A stretch of DNA of 64,000 bases from Streptomyces omiyaensis (GCF_014650895.1 NZ_BMVV01000013.1:63097-127096), one strand, 5' to 3'; positions 36,176-45,607 are shown, counted from the first letter of the stretch. Notes: generated from the sequence alone by a model not told the origin. A program made the numbers and translations.

Positions 36176-37994
36176 CGAGGGCGTCCAGGGTCTCGTCCAG
36201 CGTCGTCGCCGCCATGATCAGCGACAGGTGCGTGAACGCCTGCGGGAAGTTGCCCAGTTGCTCGCCGCTCGGCCCGATCTCCTCGGCGAAGAGACCGACG
36301 TGGTTGGCGTACGTGAGCATCTTCTCGAAGGCGAACCGCGCCTGCCGCACCCGCCCGGCCCGCGCCAGCGCGTCCACGTACAGGAAGGTGCACAGGCTGA
36401 ACGTGCCCTCGGCGCCCCGCAGGCCGTCGGGCGCGGCACCCGGGTCGTAGCGGTGCACCAGGTTGTCCCGCACGAGCCCCCGCTCGATCGCGTCCAGGGT
36501 GCTCAGCCAGCGCGGATCCGTGGGGCCGAGCAGCCCGGTGCGGGGGATCAGCAGCAGCGAGGCGTCGAGCACGTCCCCGCCGAAGGACTGCGTCAGCGCC
36601 CCGCGCCGCTCGCTCCACCCCCGCCGCATCACCTGGGCGAAGATCTCGTCCCGCGCCGCCCGCCAGGTGTCCAGCGCGGCCGGCCGGCCGAACTCCTCCG
36701 CCAGCCGCAGCCCCCGGTCGAAGGCCACCCACGACATCACCCGGCTGAAGGTGAAGTCCTTGCGCCCGCCCCGCGTCTCCCAGATCCCCTCGTCGGGCGC
36801 GTCCCACGCGTCGGCGAGCCAGTCGAGCAGCCCCGACACCGCCCGCCACCCCTCGTACGTGGGCTGGATGTCCTGACCGCCGCCCTGTGCCAGCGCGTAC
36901 ATCGCCTCGCCGAAGATGTCGAGCTGGAGCTGGTCCGCCGCCGCGTTCCCCACCCGCACCGGGGCCGAACCCCGGTACCCCTCGAACTCCGACAGCACCT
37001 CCTCGGGCAGCCACGGGTCCCCGTCCACCCGGTACATGATCTGGAGCGGCCGTCCGTCCGCCGGGCCCGCTGACCGCTCGGCGACCCGCGCCGTCAGCCA
37101 GTCCGTGAACGCGGCCGCCTCCTCCTCGAAGCCCAGGTCGAGCAGGGCCCGCACGGCCAGCGAGCCGTCCCGCACCCAGGTGTAGCGGTAGTCCCAGTTC
37201 CGCTCCCCGCCCACCTGCTCCGGAAGGCCCAGCGTCGGCGCCGCGATCGGCGCCCCCGACGGCAGGTACGTCAGCAGCTTCAGCGTGATCGCCGACCGGT
37301 GCACCATGTCGGGCCAGCGCCCCCGGTACCGCGCGGTGCGCACCCACCGCTGCCAGAAGTCCACCGCCTCCCACAGCGCGGCCTCCACCTCCCCCACGTC
37401 CGGCAGCGGCGGCACCTCGGCCTCGGGGCCGTCCACGGTGAAGGAGGCCCCGGCGACCTGACCCTCGGACAGCTCCAGGCGCCCCCGCACGTCGTACGGC
37501 CCGTCCCGCTCCAGCGGCACGTTCGACTGGAGGAAGCCCGCCATCGCCGCCGAGCGGAAGGCCGCCGTGAGGCCGTCGATCCGGACGTCGTGCGGGGTGC
37601 GCCCGAAACCGAAGCGCGGCCGGCACTCCAGGGTGAAGGCGACCCTGCCCCGGGTGCACCGCATCACCCGCATCAGGGCGTGCCGCGCCGTCGGCCGGCC
37701 GGTCCGGTCCGGCGGCATCCAGTCCATCAGCTCGCCCACCCCGTCGGGGGACATGAACCGGGTCACCAGCATCGCCGTGTCCGGATAGTAGAGCTGCTTG
37801 ACCGTCACGTCCGGCCCGTCCACCGAGAGCCGGAAGTAGCCGCCCCGGTCGTGGTCCAGGAGCGCGGAGAACACGCCCGGCGAGTCGAAGCGGGGCGCCG
37901 CGAACCAGTCCACGACGCCCTCGTCCGAGATGAGCGCGGCGGTCTGCAGATCCCCCACCAGACCGTGGTCGGCGATGAGCGGATAGCGCTTCAT
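36159..37994 (-). CDS. glycoside hydrolase family 15 (glucoamylase/trehalase-like)
   Basis: A 611-residue cytoplasmic protein from ATG 37994 behind GGGGGG. The N-terminal domain starts YPLIADHGLVGDLQTAALISDEGVVDWFAAPRFDSP (seen in many actinobacterial GH15 proteins). The (alpha/alpha)6 barrel has GGERNWDYRYTWVRDGSLAVRALLDLG and DAPDEGIWETRGGRKDFTFSRVMSWVAFDRG, which hold the catalytic Glu residues of the family. The group includes mycobacterial trehalases as well as glucoamylases; lack of a signal favours trehalose or internal glucan as substrate. It stands alone and is divergent from the MmpL gene. Confidence 0.88.
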   Translation of the reverse strand: MKRYPLIADHGLVGDLQTAALISDEGVVDWFAAPRFDSPGVFSALLDHDRGGYFRLSVDGPDVTVKQLYYPDTAMLVTRFMSPDGVGELMDWMPPDRTGRPTARHALMRVMRCTRGRVAFTLECRPRFGFGRTPHDVRIDGLTAAFRSAAMAGFLQSNVPLERDGPYDVRGRLELSEGQVAGASFTVDGPEAEVPPLPDVGEVEAALWEAVDFWQRWVRTARYRGRWPDMVHRSAITLKLLTYLPSGAPIAAPTLGLPEQVGGERNWDYRYTWVRDGSLAVRALLDLGFEEEAAAFTDWLTARVAERSAGPADGRPLQIMYRVDGDPWLPEEVLSEFEGYRGSAPVRVGNAAADQLQLDIFGEAMYALAQGGGQDIQPTYEGWRAVSGLLDWLADAWDAPDEGIWETRGGRKDFTFSRVMSWVAFDRGLRLAEEFGRPAALDTWRAARDEIFAQVMRRGWSERRGALTQSFGGDVLDASLLLIPRTGLLGPTDPRWLSTLDAIERGLVRDNLVHRYDPGAAPDGLRGAEGTFSLCTFLYVDALARAGRVRQARFAFEKMLTYANHVGLFAEEIGPSGEQLGNFPQAFTHLSLIMAATTLDETLDALAARPG

Positions 37995-38148
37995 CCCCCC
38001 ACTATCCGCGATCGGCCGCCCGCGCGCCCCGCCGACGAGATGCCGTCGCCGTCCGGCGGGAGCACCATGGACGGTGAACGGAGAATCGGCACGGAGAGAC
38101 GGAAGCACAGCCGGCTCGGGGACCTGCCCATCCGGACACGGCGAGGCC

Positions 38149-40428
38149 ATGACAGCAAGCCCCGCGGCCCCACGCCGCCCAGCGAAGCAGAGCAGCCTCT
38201 ACCGGCTCGGGCACTGGTGCGCCCGCCACTTCGTGATCGTGGTGGCCCTGTGGCTCGCCGCCCTGGTCGGACTCCAGATCGCCGACCGGGCGATCGGCGG
38301 ACAGTACTCCGACGACTTCGACCTCCCCGGCGCCCAGTCCTCCGACGGCCTGTCCGTCCTGGAGGCGCACGACCCGGCGGCCGGCGGCTACGCGGCCCAG
38401 ATCGTCCTGAACGACCCGTCCGCACCGCTCACCCAGCAAGCCTCCGCCGTGAACTCGACGGTCGCCGCCCTGGAGAAGCTGCCGGACGTCCTCGGGGCCC
38501 AGAACCCGCTGCCGCCGCCCGGCACCACACCGCCCCCGGCCTCCACCACCACCCCGAACACCGGACCGCTGTCCACCGACGGCAAGACCGCCTACATCAC
38601 GGTCCGCTTCAGCGTGCCGCCGTCGACGCTCGGTGACGACTACCTGAACGGCGTCGACACCGCCGTACAGCCGCTCCGGGACGCCGGGGTCACCGTCGAG
38701 TACGGCGGCTCGCTCGGCGAGCTCGCCCGGCCCGCCGCCGACGACCGCACCAGCGAGGCCATCGGCTTCGCCGTCGCGATCGTGGTCCTCCTGATCGGCT
38801 TCGGCAGCATCATCGGCGCCGTGATGCCGCTGGTCACCGCCCTCATCGGGGCGATCTGCGGACTCGCCCTGCTCGGCCTCGTGGCCGCCGCCTTCACCTT
38901 CGGCACCGTCTCGCCCACCCTGGCCACCATGATCGGCATCGGCGTCGGCATCGACTACGCGCTGTTCCTGATCACCCGTCACCGGCAGAACCTCATGAAC
39001 GGCCACGATCCCGCCGACTCCGCCGGCCTGGCGACCACCACCAGCGGCCGGGCCGTGCTCGTCTCCGGCTGCACGGTCGTCATCGCCCTGTCGGGCCTGT
39101 GGGTCTCCGGTGTCACCTTCATCGGCAAACTCGGCCTGGCGGCGGCCTTCACCGTCGTCACCGCCGTCCTCGCCGCCCTCACGCTCGTCCCCGCCCTGCT
39201 CGGCCTCGTCGGGAAGCGCATCGACCGCTACCACGTCCGCAAGCCGGTCGCCGAGACCGACGCCGAACCCGGGGCCGAAGCCCACGGCACCTGGCACCGC
39301 TACGCCCAGCGCGTCGAGCGGCGCCCCTGGTACTTCCTGGTCGGCGGCGTCGTCACCCTGCTGATCCTGGCCTTCCCGCTGCTCTTCATCCAGCTCGGCC
39401 ACATCGGCGACGGCGCCGACCCGAAGTCCTTCACCGACCGGCGCGCCTACGACCTCATCTCCACCGCCTTCGGCCCCGGCGCCAACGGCCCCCTCACCCT
39501 CGTCGTCGACCAGTCCGCCGTGCCCTCCGGCGACCGGGCCGCGCTCGCCACCAGCCTCCAGAAGGCGCTCACCGGCGTGCCCGACGCGGCCTCCGTCACG
39601 CCGCTGAAGGCCACCTCCGACGGCGACGTCCTCGTCGGCACCGCCTACTCGGTCGCCTCCCCGCAGGACGAGAAGACCACCGAACTCACCAACCACCTCA
39701 TCGACGACGTCCTCCCGCAGGCCGTCGCCGGCACCGAGGCGCGGACCTACGTCACCGGCACGACCGCCGCCCAGGTCGACTTCCTCGACCTCGTCTCCAG
39801 CCGCCTGCCGCTGATCATCGCCGTCGTCGTCGCCCTCGCCTTCCTGGTGATCCTGACGGTCTTCCGCGGTCTCCTCGTCGCCGTCAAGGCCGCCGTCCTC
39901 AACGTGCTCTCCATCGCCGCCTCGTACGGCGTGGTCGTCGCCGTCTTCCAGTGGGGCTGGGGCGGACCCGCCCTCGGCGTCTCCGGCAAGGTGCCCATCG
40001 AGAGCTACGTGCCGATGATGATGTTCGCGATCGTCTTCGGCCTGAGCATGGACTACGAGATCTTCCTGCTCTCCCGGGTGCGGGAGGCCTGGCTGCGCAC
40101 CGGTGACTCCAAGGCGAGCGTCGCCCACGCCCTGGAGATCACCGCCCGGGTCATCACCTGCGCCGCCCTCATCATGGTCAGCGTCTTCGCCGCCTTCATC
40201 GTCTCCGACAACATCGTCGTCAAGATGCTCGGCCTGGGCCTCGCCGCCAGCGTCCTCATCGACGCGACCGTGGTCCGCCTCCTGCTGGTGCCCGCCGTGA
40301 TGACCCTGCTGGGCCGCCACGCCTGGTGGATCCCGCGCCGCCTGGACCGGATCCTGCCCCACCTGGACACGGAGGGCGAGGAGGCCCTCAAGCGCGACGA
40401 GGCCGCCACGGTGCCGCCCGCCCGCTGA
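38149..40428 (+). CDS. MmpL-family RND transporter
   Basis: A 759-residue protein. Its two halves each have one helix, an exported loop and a five-helix bundle. The RND-type conserved segments are GIGVGIDYALFLITRHRQNL in the first half and MMMFAIVFGLSMDYEIFLLSRVREAW in the second, which carry the proton-relay acids. MmpL proteins export lipids, drugs or siderophores. No lipid-synthesis gene or TetR regulator is adjacent, so the substrate is unknown. The 3' end of the gene forms the first unit of a 20-bp tandem repeat that continues past the stop. Confidence 0.88.
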   Translation: MTASPAAPRRPAKQSSLYRLGHWCARHFVIVVALWLAALVGLQIADRAIGGQYSDDFDLPGAQSSDGLSVLEAHDPAAGGYAAQIVLNDPSAPLTQQASAVNSTVAALEKLPDVLGAQNPLPPPGTTPPPASTTTPNTGPLSTDGKTAYITVRFSVPPSTLGDDYLNGVDTAVQPLRDAGVTVEYGGSLGELARPAADDRTSEAIGFAVAIVVLLIGFGSIIGAVMPLVTALIGAICGLALLGLVAAAFTFGTVSPTLATMIGIGVGIDYALFLITRHRQNLMNGHDPADSAGLATTTSGRAVLVSGCTVVIALSGLWVSGVTFIGKLGLAAAFTVVTAVLAALTLVPALLGLVGKRIDRYHVRKPVAETDAEPGAEAHGTWHRYAQRVERRPWYFLVGGVVTLLILAFPLLFIQLGHIGDGADPKSFTDRRAYDLISTAFGPGANGPLTLVVDQSAVPSGDRAALATSLQKALTGVPDAASVTPLKATSDGDVLVGTAYSVASPQDEKTTELTNHLIDDVLPQAVAGTEARTYVTGTTAAQVDFLDLVSSRLPLIIAVVVALAFLVILTVFRGLLVAVKAAVLNVLSIAASYGVVVAVFQWGWGGPALGVSGKVPIESYVPMMMFAIVFGLSMDYEIFLLSRVREAWLRTGDSKASVAHALEITARVITCAALIMVSVFAAFIVSDNIVVKMLGLGLAASVLIDATVVRLLLVPAVMTLLGRHAWWIPRRLDRILPHLDTEGEEALKRDEAATVPPAR

Positions 40429-40523
40429 GGTGCCGGCCCGCCCGCTGACGTGCCCGTCCGCGCGCTGACGTGCGGGCCCCGCCCGCTGACGTACCCGTCT
40501 TCCCACCGACATGCCCGTCCGCA
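40424..40523. repeat. five imperfect 20-bp tandem repeats after the MmpL gene
   Basis: Units follow GCTGACGTGCCCGTCCGCNC. The GCTGAC-like cores start at about 40424, 40444, 40464, 40485 and 40505 (spacing 20, 20, 21, 20). The first unit includes the MmpL stop codon; the array ends 78 bp before the DinB start. The two-helical-turn period would place all cores on one DNA face. Confidence 0.7.
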
Positions 40524-40600
40524 GGGTCCGGAGGCCCGCCGAAACCGGCGGCACCCGAAATCCGGCGGCCCCGCCGGCCGCGACCGGGCAGAATGCGCCC

Positions 40601-41113
40601 ATGATCCAGGAAGACCGCCGCACCCCCGTGCCGTACGCCGCAGCCGACGAGCGCGCCACGCTCACGGCCATGCTCCAGTTCCAGCGCGACACCCTCGCGC
40701 TCAAGTGCTCGGGCCTCACCCCGGAGCAGCTCAAGGAGCGCGCCGTGCCGCCCTCCGCGCTCTCCCTGCTGGGCCTGGTCCGGCACGCGGCGGAGGTCGA
40801 GCGCGGCTGGTTCCGCAACGTCCTCGCGGGGGAGCGGAGCCAGAGCCACTGGACCCCGCCCGGCTCCACCGAGCGGGCCGACTTCGACGTCGAACACGCC
40901 GACGCGGAGGCGGACTTCGCCGTCTGGCGGGCCGAGTGCGCCCGCTCCCGCGCGACCGTGGACGCGGCGGAGTCCCTCGACGCCACCGGGGGCCTCGGGG
41001 ACGACACGTACTCCGTCCGCTACGTCCTGGCCCACATGATCGAGGAGTACGCCCGGCACAACGGCCACGCGGATCTGCTCCGCGAGCGCATCGACGGCAG
41101 CACGGGGGAGTGA
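40601..41113 (+). CDS. DinB-family protein (DUF664-like)
   Basis: A 170-residue four-helix-bundle protein. Typical features are LTAMLQFQRDTLALKCSGLTPEQLKERAVPPS, SLLGLVRHAAEVERGWFRNVL and YVLAHMIEEYARHNGHADLLRE, with three His residues (H in RHAAEVE, H in AHMIEE, H in RHNGHAD) placed to bind a metal. Many actinobacterial DinB proteins are mycothiol-dependent transferases. It is translationally coupled to the next gene (GTGA overlap). Confidence 0.85.
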   Translation: MIQEDRRTPVPYAAADERATLTAMLQFQRDTLALKCSGLTPEQLKERAVPPSALSLLGLVRHAAEVERGWFRNVLAGERSQSHWTPPGSTERADFDVEHADAEADFAVWRAECARSRATVDAAESLDATGGLGDDTYSVRYVLAHMIEEYARHNGHADLLRERIDGSTGE

Positions 41114-41496
41114 CGGCGCCCGTGACGCACGACCGGCACCCCGACGTCGCGGAGGCCGTCGAAGGCGAGCGCCGCCTCCACGACCCCGCCGTCCGCCTCT
41201 CCGCAGACCTCGCCGAGGCCCTCTTCGACCCCGAGTTCGTCGAGGTCGGGGCCTCCGGGCGGCGCTGGACGCGCGCGGAGATGCTCGCCGCCCTGCCCGG
41301 GCTGCACGGGGGCGCGGACGGCCCGCCCATCGTGGCCACGGCCTTCGCCGGCACGGTCCTCGCCGCCGGGCTCGTCCACCTCACCTACGAGACCGTCATC
41401 GACGACCGGCACGCCCGCCGCTCGTCCCTCTGGCGCCGCGGCCCCGGCGGCACGCTCCGGCTCTACTACCACCAGGCCACCCCGGTGCCGGCCTAG
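41110..41496 (+). CDS. NTF2-like (DUF4440/SnoaL-type) small protein
   Basis: A 128-residue protein whose GTG overlaps the DinB stop. The pattern AVEGERRLHDPAVRLSADLAEALFDPEFVEVGASGRRWTRAEML, followed by strand-rich HLTYETVIDDRHARRSSLWRR and LYYHQATPV, is that of NTF2-like DUF4440 proteins. The function is unknown. Together with DinB it forms a two-gene unit. Confidence 0.75.
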   Translation: MTAPVTHDRHPDVAEAVEGERRLHDPAVRLSADLAEALFDPEFVEVGASGRRWTRAEMLAALPGLHGGADGPPIVATAFAGTVLAAGLVHLTYETVIDDRHARRSSLWRRGPGGTLRLYYHQATPVPA

Positions 41497-41528
41497 GCAG
41501 TGCCCGGGCGGTCCCGCCCGGCGCTACC

Positions 41529-41909
41529 TCACCTCCCGGACACGCCCCGCGCGTCCGTCACGCAGTCCGCCGCGCAGCCGTACCGCCGGAAGCCCCGGCG
41601 GAGCGCGGCGGCGGCGTGGTGGCGCTCGACGTGCTCGTGCCCGTACCGCTCCCGCGCCAGCCGCTCCACGGCGGCCACGGTGACGATGGCCGGCTCGCCC
41701 TCGCCGGCGGCGAGACGGGCCGCGACGATCACCTGCTCCGTGGCGCGTTCCAGGTCCCGCAGGTAGGCCGCGTGGGCCATCCGGCCGGCCCGGCGGGCGG
41801 CGAACGGGCGCACGGCCCGGCCCTTCCACACGATCCCGGCCACGATCAGCGCGAGGCCGGGCCCGATCAGGAACACCCCGCCCGCGAACTCCTTGACGGT
41901 GATTCCCAT
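41529..41909 (-). CDS. small membrane-anchored protein of unknown function
   Basis: A 126-residue protein behind GGGGGAGGCG. The N-terminal segment EFAGGVFLIGPGLALIVAGIVW is one membrane helix. The rest is a basic helical domain with several His (YGHEHVERHHAAAALRRGFRRYGCAADC). I do not recognise a family. Codon bias supports it as a real gene. Confidence 0.6.
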   Translation of the reverse strand: MGITVKEFAGGVFLIGPGLALIVAGIVWKGRAVRPFAARRAGRMAHAAYLRDLERATEQVIVAARLAAGEGEPAIVTVAAVERLARERYGHEHVERHHAAAALRRGFRRYGCAADCVTDARGVSGR

Positions 41910-42053
41910 GTGCCGTCGCCTCCCCCGTCCGCCGGCCGTCGATTCTACGGCCGGCGGTGCGGCGCGGGCCCGCGCCGCACCGCCGGGGCCCGTTCGGGCA
42001 CGCGCGGGCCCGCGCGCGGACTCGCGGGCAAGGCCCTGCCTCCGGGCCTGCGT

Positions 42054-42452
42054 TCAGGCCTGCACGAGGTCGCCGTGGCGGTGCACCACCCGCCACGCGC
42101 CGTCCTCGCGCCGGTAGGTCTGGGTGGCGCGCAGCGTGTAGGTGCGGGCCTCGCCGTCCACCGACGCCGAGATGTGCTCGAAGCAGGCGGTGTAGGCCGC
42201 GTCGCCGACGACGTCGTGGCTGAGCACCTCGATGCGGTAGGAGGTGCAGGCGGAGAAGCGGGCGGCGAGCGCCGTGAACAGCGTGTCCACGTCGTCCCGC
42301 CCGAGTGCGTTGTACCAGGCGCCCAGCACGCTCACCGGCTCGCGGCGCGACCAGAGCTCCCGGCGCGGCGCCGGGTCCCCGTCGTGCAGCGCCCGCTCGG
42401 CGTCCTGGAGGTCGGTCCTGACCCACGTCAGGAAGTCGTCCCGGTCGGTCAT
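42054..42452 (-). CDS. NTF2-like nuclear-transport-factor-fold protein
   Basis: A 132-residue protein (MTDRDDFLTWVRTDLQDAERALHDGD onward) with LGAWYNALGRDDVDTLFTALAARFSACTSYRIEVLSHDVVGDAAYTACFEH and TYTLRATQTYRREDGAWRVVHRHGDLV. This is a SnoaL/DUF4440-type fold, and a second such protein within 1 kb. No reaction can be assigned. It begins 7 bp after the ROK gene stop on the same strand, so it is likely in that transcript. Confidence 0.75.
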   Translation of the reverse strand: MTDRDDFLTWVRTDLQDAERALHDGDPAPRRELWSRREPVSVLGAWYNALGRDDVDTLFTALAARFSACTSYRIEVLSHDVVGDAAYTACFEHISASVDGEARTYTLRATQTYRREDGAWRVVHRHGDLVQA

Positions 42453-42459
42453 GCCTTCA

Positions 42460-43734
42460 TCATGCGCACGCGCCGCCGCCCCCGCACCCGCTGGGGCCGG
42501 TGCCCTCACCGAGGGGCACGGAGGCGGGGTCGGCCAGGACCGTGTCGCGGGCCAGGGCCACCGCGCCGGCCAGGGGCGCGTCGGCGCCGAGCACCCCGGG
42601 GAGCGGGTGCGGCACGGGCGCCGCCCCGGCGGTCAGGGTCCTGCGCCCGGCGAGCCGGGCCTCCAGGCCGCGCGCCAGCCAGGGGTGCCAGTCGGCGAGG
42701 TAGCCGCCCAGCACCACGTCGTCCGCGTCGAGGAGGCTCGTCACCGCGAGGACGGCCGCGCCCAGCACCTCTCCGGCGGCGTCCAGCGCGGCGACGGCGT
42801 CCGGCTCCCCGGCGGCCAGCGCCCGGCCGAGCGCGGCGACGGCGGCCTCGGTGCCCCGCTCGGCCCGCAGCGCGCCGAGCCCGGCCGCGTCGGTGAGCGC
42901 CTCGGGGCCGAGGTAGAGGGCGAGGCAGCCGCGGCCGCCGCAGGCGCAGGGGGGCCCGTCGAAGGCGACCGGCATGTGGCCGGGCTCGCCGGCGACGCCG
43001 TGCCGGCCGGCTTCGATCCGTCCGTCGAGGACGAGCCCGCCGCCCACGCCGACGTCGGCCTTGAGGTACGCGAGGGAGCGCGGCGCGGCCCCGCGCCGGA
43101 CCGTGAGCGCGCGGTACTCGGCGAGGGCGGCGAGGTTGGCGTCGTTGGCGAGGACCACCGGTCCCCCGGACTCCCCGAGGCGTTCCCGCAGCAGGGAACC
43201 GAGGTCGACCGGGCCGGGCCAGCCGAAGTCGGTGGAGAACACCCGGCCGCCGGCGGTGACGGGGCCGGGCACGGCGACGAAGGTGCCGGCGAGGTGGGCC
43301 CCGGGGTGTGCGGCGCGGGCCGCCGCGACCGTCTCCCGCACCGCGTCGGCGAGCGTGCCGGCGAGGGCGCCGGGGTGGCCGCCGGGGGTGGCGTGGGCGA
43401 GTTCGGCGCGGTGGCCGAGGGTGCCGGCGAGGTCGGCGACGGCGAGGTGGAGCCTTTCGCGGGTGACCCGGACCGCCACCGAGACGACCCGGCCGGGGAC
43501 GGTCTCCAGGCGCTGCCGGGGCCGCCCGCGCCCGCCGCCGGAGGCGGTTCCGGCCTCGCGGACGAGGCCGCGGCCGACGAGGTCGGCGGTGAGGGCGGTG
43601 AGGGAGCCGTGGGCGAGCCCCGTCGCGGCGGCGGCCTCGCCGCGCGAGGAGGGGCCGTGGTCGGCGAGGTGGCGCAGGACGCGGGCGAGGTTGTGCCGCC
43701 GCACGTCGGCGGGGGACTCGGGGGCGGGACGCAC
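42460..43734 (-). CDS. ROK-family transcription regulator
   Basis: A 424-residue protein. GTG 43734 is chosen (GGGGGAG about 9 nt upstream); longer frames run into the tandem repeats. The winged helix (DVRRHNLARVLRHLADHGPSSRGEAAAATGLAHGSLTALTADLVGRGLV) precedes a ROK domain with VANDANLAALAEYR-like VLANDANLAALAEY, VGGGLVLDGRIEAGRHGVAGEPGHM and the zinc motif CACGGRGCLALY. In the latter the usual Glu after CLE is replaced (CLALYLG). It is divergent from the carboxylesterase/sulfatase pair and probably controls it. Confidence 0.88.
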   Translation of the reverse strand: MRPAPESPADVRRHNLARVLRHLADHGPSSRGEAAAATGLAHGSLTALTADLVGRGLVREAGTASGGGRGRPRQRLETVPGRVVSVAVRVTRERLHLAVADLAGTLGHRAELAHATPGGHPGALAGTLADAVRETVAAARAAHPGAHLAGTFVAVPGPVTAGGRVFSTDFGWPGPVDLGSLLRERLGESGGPVVLANDANLAALAEYRALTVRRGAAPRSLAYLKADVGVGGGLVLDGRIEAGRHGVAGEPGHMPVAFDGPPCACGGRGCLALYLGPEALTDAAGLGALRAERGTEAAVAALGRALAAGEPDAVAALDAAGEVLGAAVLAVTSLLDADDVVLGGYLADWHPWLARGLEARLAGRRTLTAGAAPVPHPLPGVLGADAPLAGAVALARDTVLADPASVPLGEGTGPSGCGGGGACA

Positions 43735-43793
43735 CCCTGGATTCTCCCCCAGGGCGGTGGGACGGGTGACGGGCGGACGGTGGGCGGAGCACG

Positions 43794-43955
43794 GGCGGAT
43801 GGCGTAGGGCCGACGGGCGGGCGGCAGGAGGGTGGGGGCGGATGGCGTAGGGCCGACGGGCGGGCGGCAGGAGGGTGGGGGCGGACGGCGTAGGGCCGAC
43901 GGGCGGACGGCGTAGGGCCGACGGGCGGGCGGCAGGAGGGTGGGGGGCGGCAAAG
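43794..43955. repeat. 43-bp tandem repeats upstream of the ROK gene
   Basis: Units of about 43 bp (GGATGGCGTAGGGCCGACGG then a purine-rich GGGCGGCAGGAGGGTGGGG part) start near 43797, 43840 and 43883, followed by a 22-bp partial copy at 43905. The G-rich strand has several G-runs. It lies in the 364-bp divergent region between the ROK gene and the carboxylesterase. Confidence 0.8.
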
Positions 43956-43969
43956 GGTGGCAGGCGAAG

Positions 43970-44030
43970 GTGACTCGTGTCAGTGAAGCGTGTCACCACT
44001 TTTATTTCAACCATTGACGCAAAGAGGGGG
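43970..44030. promoter_or_regulatory. operator-like repeats and AT-rich promoter patch before the carboxylesterase
   Basis: CGTGTCA occurs twice (43976-43982, 43989-43995), 13 bp apart, inside a wider GTGAC...GTCAC inverted repeat (43970-43996). An unusually AT-rich run TTTTATTTCAACCATTGACG (from about 43999) follows. TTGACG could be a -35 for the carboxylesterase transcript. This is the probable ROK binding and promoter zone. Confidence 0.5.
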
Positions 44031-44098
44031 GAGCCCCGACGCTGACCCCGTCACCCCGTGGCCGCCGCCCCGGCCCACGCACTCCAGGAGCCGCCCCG

Positions 44099-45550
44099 AT
44101 GACCTCCACCGGCCCCCTCGTCGCCACCACGCGAGGCCCCGTACGCGGCGAGCGCCGCGCCGACGGCACGTACCGCTTCCTCGGCATCCCCTACGCCGAG
44201 CCGCCCGTCGGGGAGCTGCGCTTCGCCGCCCCCGAGCCGCCCGAGCCGTGGACCGAGCCGCTGGACGCGACCGCGTACGGCCCGACGGCCCAGCGCCGCC
44301 CCTTCGCCGAGGTCACCACCATCCCGGAGCCGAGCGTCCCGGGCGCCGGCGTCCTCAACCTCAACGTCTTCACCCCCGGCACCGCCCCCGCCGAGGCCCT
44401 GCCCGTCCTCGTCTGGATCCACGGCGGCGGCTACGTCGCCGGCTCCGCCGCCAGCCCCTGGTACGACGGCGCCGCCTTCAACCGCGACGGCGTCGTCCTC
44501 GTCTCCGTCGGCTACCGGCTCGGCATCGAGGGCTTCCTGCACCTGGAGGACGCCCCGGACAACCGCGGCGTGCGCGACTGGATCGCCGCCCTCACCTGGG
44601 TCCGCGACAACATCGCGGCCTTCGGCGGCGACCCCGGCAAGGTCACCGTCGCGGGCCAGTCCGCCGGCGGCGGAGCCGTCCTCACCCTCCTCGCCACTCC
44701 CTCCGCCCGGGGCCTCTTCCGGGGAGCGCTCGCCGTCTCCGGCGCCGTCCTGCACCCCGACGGCCCCGCGGCCGCCCGCGCCGCCGCCCGCCTCTTCACC
44801 TCCCGCACCGGCCTCCCCGCCACCGCCGAGGCCCTGCGCGACCTGGGCGACGACGAGATCCTGGCCCTCCAGGACCGGCTCGCCGAGGACGGTCCCGACC
44901 GCGAGGGGCTGCCGCCGATGCTGGCCCTCGCCCCCTTCGCGGACGGCGAGCTCATCCCCGTACCGGCCGCGGAGGCCCTCCGCACCGGCGACGCCGGCGC
45001 CGACGTCCCGCTCGTGCTCGGCTTCACCGCGGACGAGTTCGCGATGGCCCCCGGCCCCGGTGGCGACGGGCCGCCGCTCCCGCTCCTCCTCGGGGCGCTC
45101 GGCCTCGACCCGGCGCGGACGGGGGACTTCACCGCCGCCTACCCGGACGTCCCCGAGGGCTCCCTCTTCGGCCAGGCCCTCACCGACGTCGTGTTCCGGG
45201 CGCCGAACCTCGCCGTCGCCGACGCCCGCGCCGACCGCGAACGCCCCACCTGGCTCTACGAGTTCGCCTGGCGCTCACCGCTCACCGGTCTCGCCGCGCA
45301 CTGCCTGGACCTGCCCTTCGCCTTCGACCTCCTCGGCGCCGAGGGCGTCCCCGAGGCGGCCGGTCCCACCCCGCCGCAGGCCCTCGCCGACGCCGTCCAC
45401 CGCGCCTGGGTCGCCTTCGTCAAGGACCAGGACCCGGGCCCCGACTGGCCCCCCTACACCCGGGACACCCGCGCCACCCGGGTCTGGGACACCGAGAGCC
45501 GCGTCGAGAGCGACCCGGTCCGGCACGTGCGCGACCTCTGGCTCGACTGA
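44099..45550 (+). CDS. type-B carboxylesterase
   Basis: A 483-residue alpha/beta hydrolase without a signal peptide. It shows FLGIPYAEPPVGELRF, the oxyanion hole WIHGGGYVAGSA, and the nucleophile elbow VTVAGQSAGGGAVL with the catalytic Ser at about residue 189. The acid lies near LGFTADEF and a His near AAHCLDLPFAFDL. It hydrolyses carboxylic esters; the substrate is unknown. A strong terminator at 45608 separates it from the sulfatase, though read-through is possible. Confidence 0.9.
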   Translation: MTSTGPLVATTRGPVRGERRADGTYRFLGIPYAEPPVGELRFAAPEPPEPWTEPLDATAYGPTAQRRPFAEVTTIPEPSVPGAGVLNLNVFTPGTAPAEALPVLVWIHGGGYVAGSAASPWYDGAAFNRDGVVLVSVGYRLGIEGFLHLEDAPDNRGVRDWIAALTWVRDNIAAFGGDPGKVTVAGQSAGGGAVLTLLATPSARGLFRGALAVSGAVLHPDGPAAARAAARLFTSRTGLPATAEALRDLGDDEILALQDRLAEDGPDREGLPPMLALAPFADGELIPVPAAEALRTGDAGADVPLVLGFTADEFAMAPGPGGDGPPLPLLLGALGLDPARTGDFTAAYPDVPEGSLFGQALTDVVFRAPNLAVADARADRERPTWLYEFAWRSPLTGLAAHCLDLPFAFDLLGAEGVPEAAGPTPPQALADAVHRAWVAFVKDQDPGPDWPPYTRDTRATRVWDTESRVESDPVRHVRDLWLD

Positions 45551-45607
45551 ACCCTTCCCCCGGGCGACTTCCTCCGGGCGGCGTCTCCCGAGCGACTTCC
45601 CGCGGCC

